Assembly (NCBI GenBank): GCA_946482045.1
Contig: CAMLPZ010000233.1
Coordinates: 1-6,820, forward strand
Length of the DNA stretch: 6,820 nucleotides
Direction: 5' to 3'
DNA from: an uncultured Asticcacaulis sp.
Lineage (GTDB): Bacteria > Pseudomonadota > Alphaproteobacteria > Caulobacterales > Caulobacteraceae
The notes under the pieces were generated by a model. That model ran no database searches. It worked only from the letters and a program-made list of their open reading frames with translations, and was not told where the DNA came from. Positions 5,634 through 6,820 of the stretch are shown here, one piece after another. A program made the translations under genes and the position numbers. Each line of letters begins with the position of its first letter. Positions within the stretch are counted from its first letter, which is position 1.

Positions 5634-5963
5634 ATGAGCAAGCCGCCCGCCAAACCTTCCACTGCCAAAAAAACCGCTGCCTCTAAGCAGGCTGCAAAGA
5701 ACACCGAACCCGTCAAGGCAGCGACGGCTAAAGCTCCGGTCGCTAAGGCGGCGTCAGCGAAAAAAGCGACAAAACCTGTTGTGGCCAAAGAGAAAACGGT
5801 TGCGGCGTCCACCAAGCCGGCGAAGCCCGGCCCGGTAAAGGCGCCGGTCGCCAAGGCCGCGAAACCGGCGAAGCCGGCGCCTGAGGCCAGACCGTCAGCG
5901 GCGCCGGGGCCGCAGCCGCAGGCTCAAGCCCCCGAATCAGCCAAACCGCAGCCTCAGCCGGAA
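5634..5963 (+). other. histone-H1-like Lys/Ala/Pro-rich extension of PhaC
   Basis: Residues 1-80 contain about 20 Lys and only two acidic residues, almost all the rest being Ala, Pro, Val, Thr or Ser. Motifs AKP, AAK and KPA recur, and KAPVAKAA occurs twice exactly (33-40 and 69-76) with different synonymous codons. Residues 81-110 are Pro/Gln/Ala-rich and look like a flexible linker. The composition matches the DNA-binding tails of PhaF (Pseudomonas) and PhaM (Cupriavidus), which attach PHA granules to the nucleoid. DNA binding here is inferred. Confidence 0.7.
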
Positions 5964-6820
5964 ATGCCGCGCTTCGACAACGATAATATGCGGCATCTCG
6001 AAGCTCTGTCGGTCAACCTGGCCAAGGCCGCGATGACGGCCCAGAGCGCCCTGGCCAAGACGGTCTTCAAACAGCCCGACACGGCCGCGGGCGCAGCCCC
6101 CGTCGATCCGTTCCAGGTCGCACCGGCGATGACCGAAATCATGAACTCGCTGGTTCAGAAGCCTGACAAGTTGCTGGAAGCGCAAAGCGAGCTGATGACT
6201 GGCTATTTCCAGCTCTGGGGTGATATTTCGCGCAAGATGCTGGGCGCCGAGGCCGCCCCGGCTGGCAAGCCCGCCGACAAGCGATTCGCCGACCCACGCT
6301 GGGAACAGAACCTTGTTTTCGACATGATGAAGCAGTCGTACCTGCTGTCGTCGAACTGGATCAACAAGCTGATCTCATCCGCCGAGGGCGTCGATCCCAA
6401 GGTCAAGCGCCGCGCGGAATTCTTCACCAAGCTTTTGACCGACGCCATGTCGCCGTCGAACTTCCTGATGTCCAACCCGGCGGCCCTGCAGACCCTGATG
6501 GACACCAATGGCGAAAGCCTGGTCAAGGGCATGGAAAAGTTCGCCGAGGACCTGGAGCGCGGCGACGGCAAACTCAAGATCAGCCAGGCGGACTACAGCC
6601 GCTTCAAGGTCGGTGAAAATGTCGCCACCACGCCCGGCAAGGTCGTCTATCGTGGCCGCTATTTCGAGCTTTTGCAGTACGCACCGACAACAGAAACGGT
6701 GCGCGAGACGCCGCTTCTGATCTTTCCACCGTGGATCAACAAGTTTTATATCCTTGATCTGCAACCGAAAAACTCGCTGATCCGCTGGTTGACGGACCAG
6801 GGCTTTACCGTCTTCCTGAC
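5634..6820 (+). CDS. phaC: class I poly(3-hydroxyalkanoate) synthase PhaC, 5' part
   Basis: The frame from ATG 5634 is open for 395 codons to the window edge. PhaC polymerises 3-hydroxyacyl-CoA, releasing CoA, on the surface of cytoplasmic storage granules. Residues about 210-395 match the PhaC N-terminal domain: DPRWEQN (220-226), DAMSPSNFLMSNP (270-282) and PPWINKFYILDLQP (365-378), aligning with PPCINKYYILDLQP of Cupriavidus necator PhaC. The catalytic Cys box (GxCxG) should lie some 70 residues further on, outside the window, so activity cannot be judged. AGAGG four bases upstream supports this start. Relative to C. necator the N-terminus is about 120 residues longer: residues 1-80 are rich in Lys, Ala and Pro, followed by a Pro/Gln linker to about 110. 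Internal ATGs at 5964 and 5988 would remove this extension but have no good ribosome site. Confidence 0.95.
   Translation, partial: MSKPPAKPSTAKKTAASKQAAKNTEPVKAATAKAPVAKAASAKKATKPVVAKEKTVAASTKPAKPGPVKAPVAKAAKPAKPAPEARPSAAPGPQPQAQAPESAKPQPQPEMPRFDNDNMRHLEALSVNLAKAAMTAQSALAKTVFKQPDTAAGAAPVDPFQVAPAMTEIMNSLVQKPDKLLEAQSELMTGYFQLWGDISRKMLGAEAAPAGKPADKRFADPRWEQNLVFDMMKQSYLLSSNWINKLISSAEGVDPKVKRRAEFFTKLLTDAMSPSNFLMSNPAALQTLMDTNGESLVKGMEKFAEDLERGDGKLKISQADYSRFKVGENVATTPGKVVYRGRYFELLQYAPTTETVRETPLLIFPPWINKFYILDLQPKNSLIRWLTDQGFTVFL

Noticed and set aside
6203..6764. Minus-strand ORFs within phaC
   Set aside because: Shadows of a strongly supported plus-strand phaC frame.

Overview
The window looks like ordinary chromosome of an alphaproteobacterium, most likely Caulobacterales. 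The GC content is moderate, which is more like Asticcacaulis than Caulobacter crescentus. The supporting signs are a two-domain cold-shock protein of the type known from Caulobacter, a glpX-recJ pair, a class I PHA synthase with the alphaproteobacterial PPWINKFYILDLQP motif, and several promoters that fit the Caulobacter housekeeping pattern (TTGACGS, 10-14 bases, GCTANAWC). The taxonomic placement is inference. No phage, transposon, CRISPR or integrase is visible.

Layout. Positions 1-95 hold only a possible gene end and a strong terminator. Everything from 96 to 5486 is on the minus strand. Read in the direction of transcription from 5486 downwards, it contains: a small exported proline-rich protein (5097-5486, unknown function); glpX (class II fructose-1,6-bisphosphatase) overlapping recJ (single-strand DNA exonuclease) by one base; tRNA-Glu(UUC); a roughly 270-base AT-rich stretch full of dyad symmetries; a double cold-shock-domain protein; an exported DUF192 protein; and two tandem tRNA-Pro genes (UGG, then CGG) ending at the 55-99 terminator. 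Divergent from the small exported protein, the plus strand carries the first 395 codons of phaC, which runs off the right edge before its catalytic cysteine.

How the parts relate. glpX and recJ form a translationally coupled unit joining gluconeogenesis and DNA repair, a pairing that probably reflects inheritance and not shared biochemistry. The cold-shock protein, the DUF192 gene and the tRNA genes look like separate transcription units, each with its own plausible promoter. phaC polymerises 3-hydroxyacyl-CoA into storage polyester.

Most notable observations. (1) The PHA synthase carries an N-terminal Lys/Ala/Pro-rich, histone-H1-like extension of about 110 residues. It resembles the DNA-binding tails of the granule proteins PhaF and PhaM, which suggests a synthase that may tether its own granules to the nucleoid. 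(2) The upstream region of the cold-shock gene contains three perfect dyads and a split direct repeat, one dyad overlapping a candidate -35 element, so a regulated promoter with a long leader is plausible. All functional statements come from reading the sequence; no database search was run.
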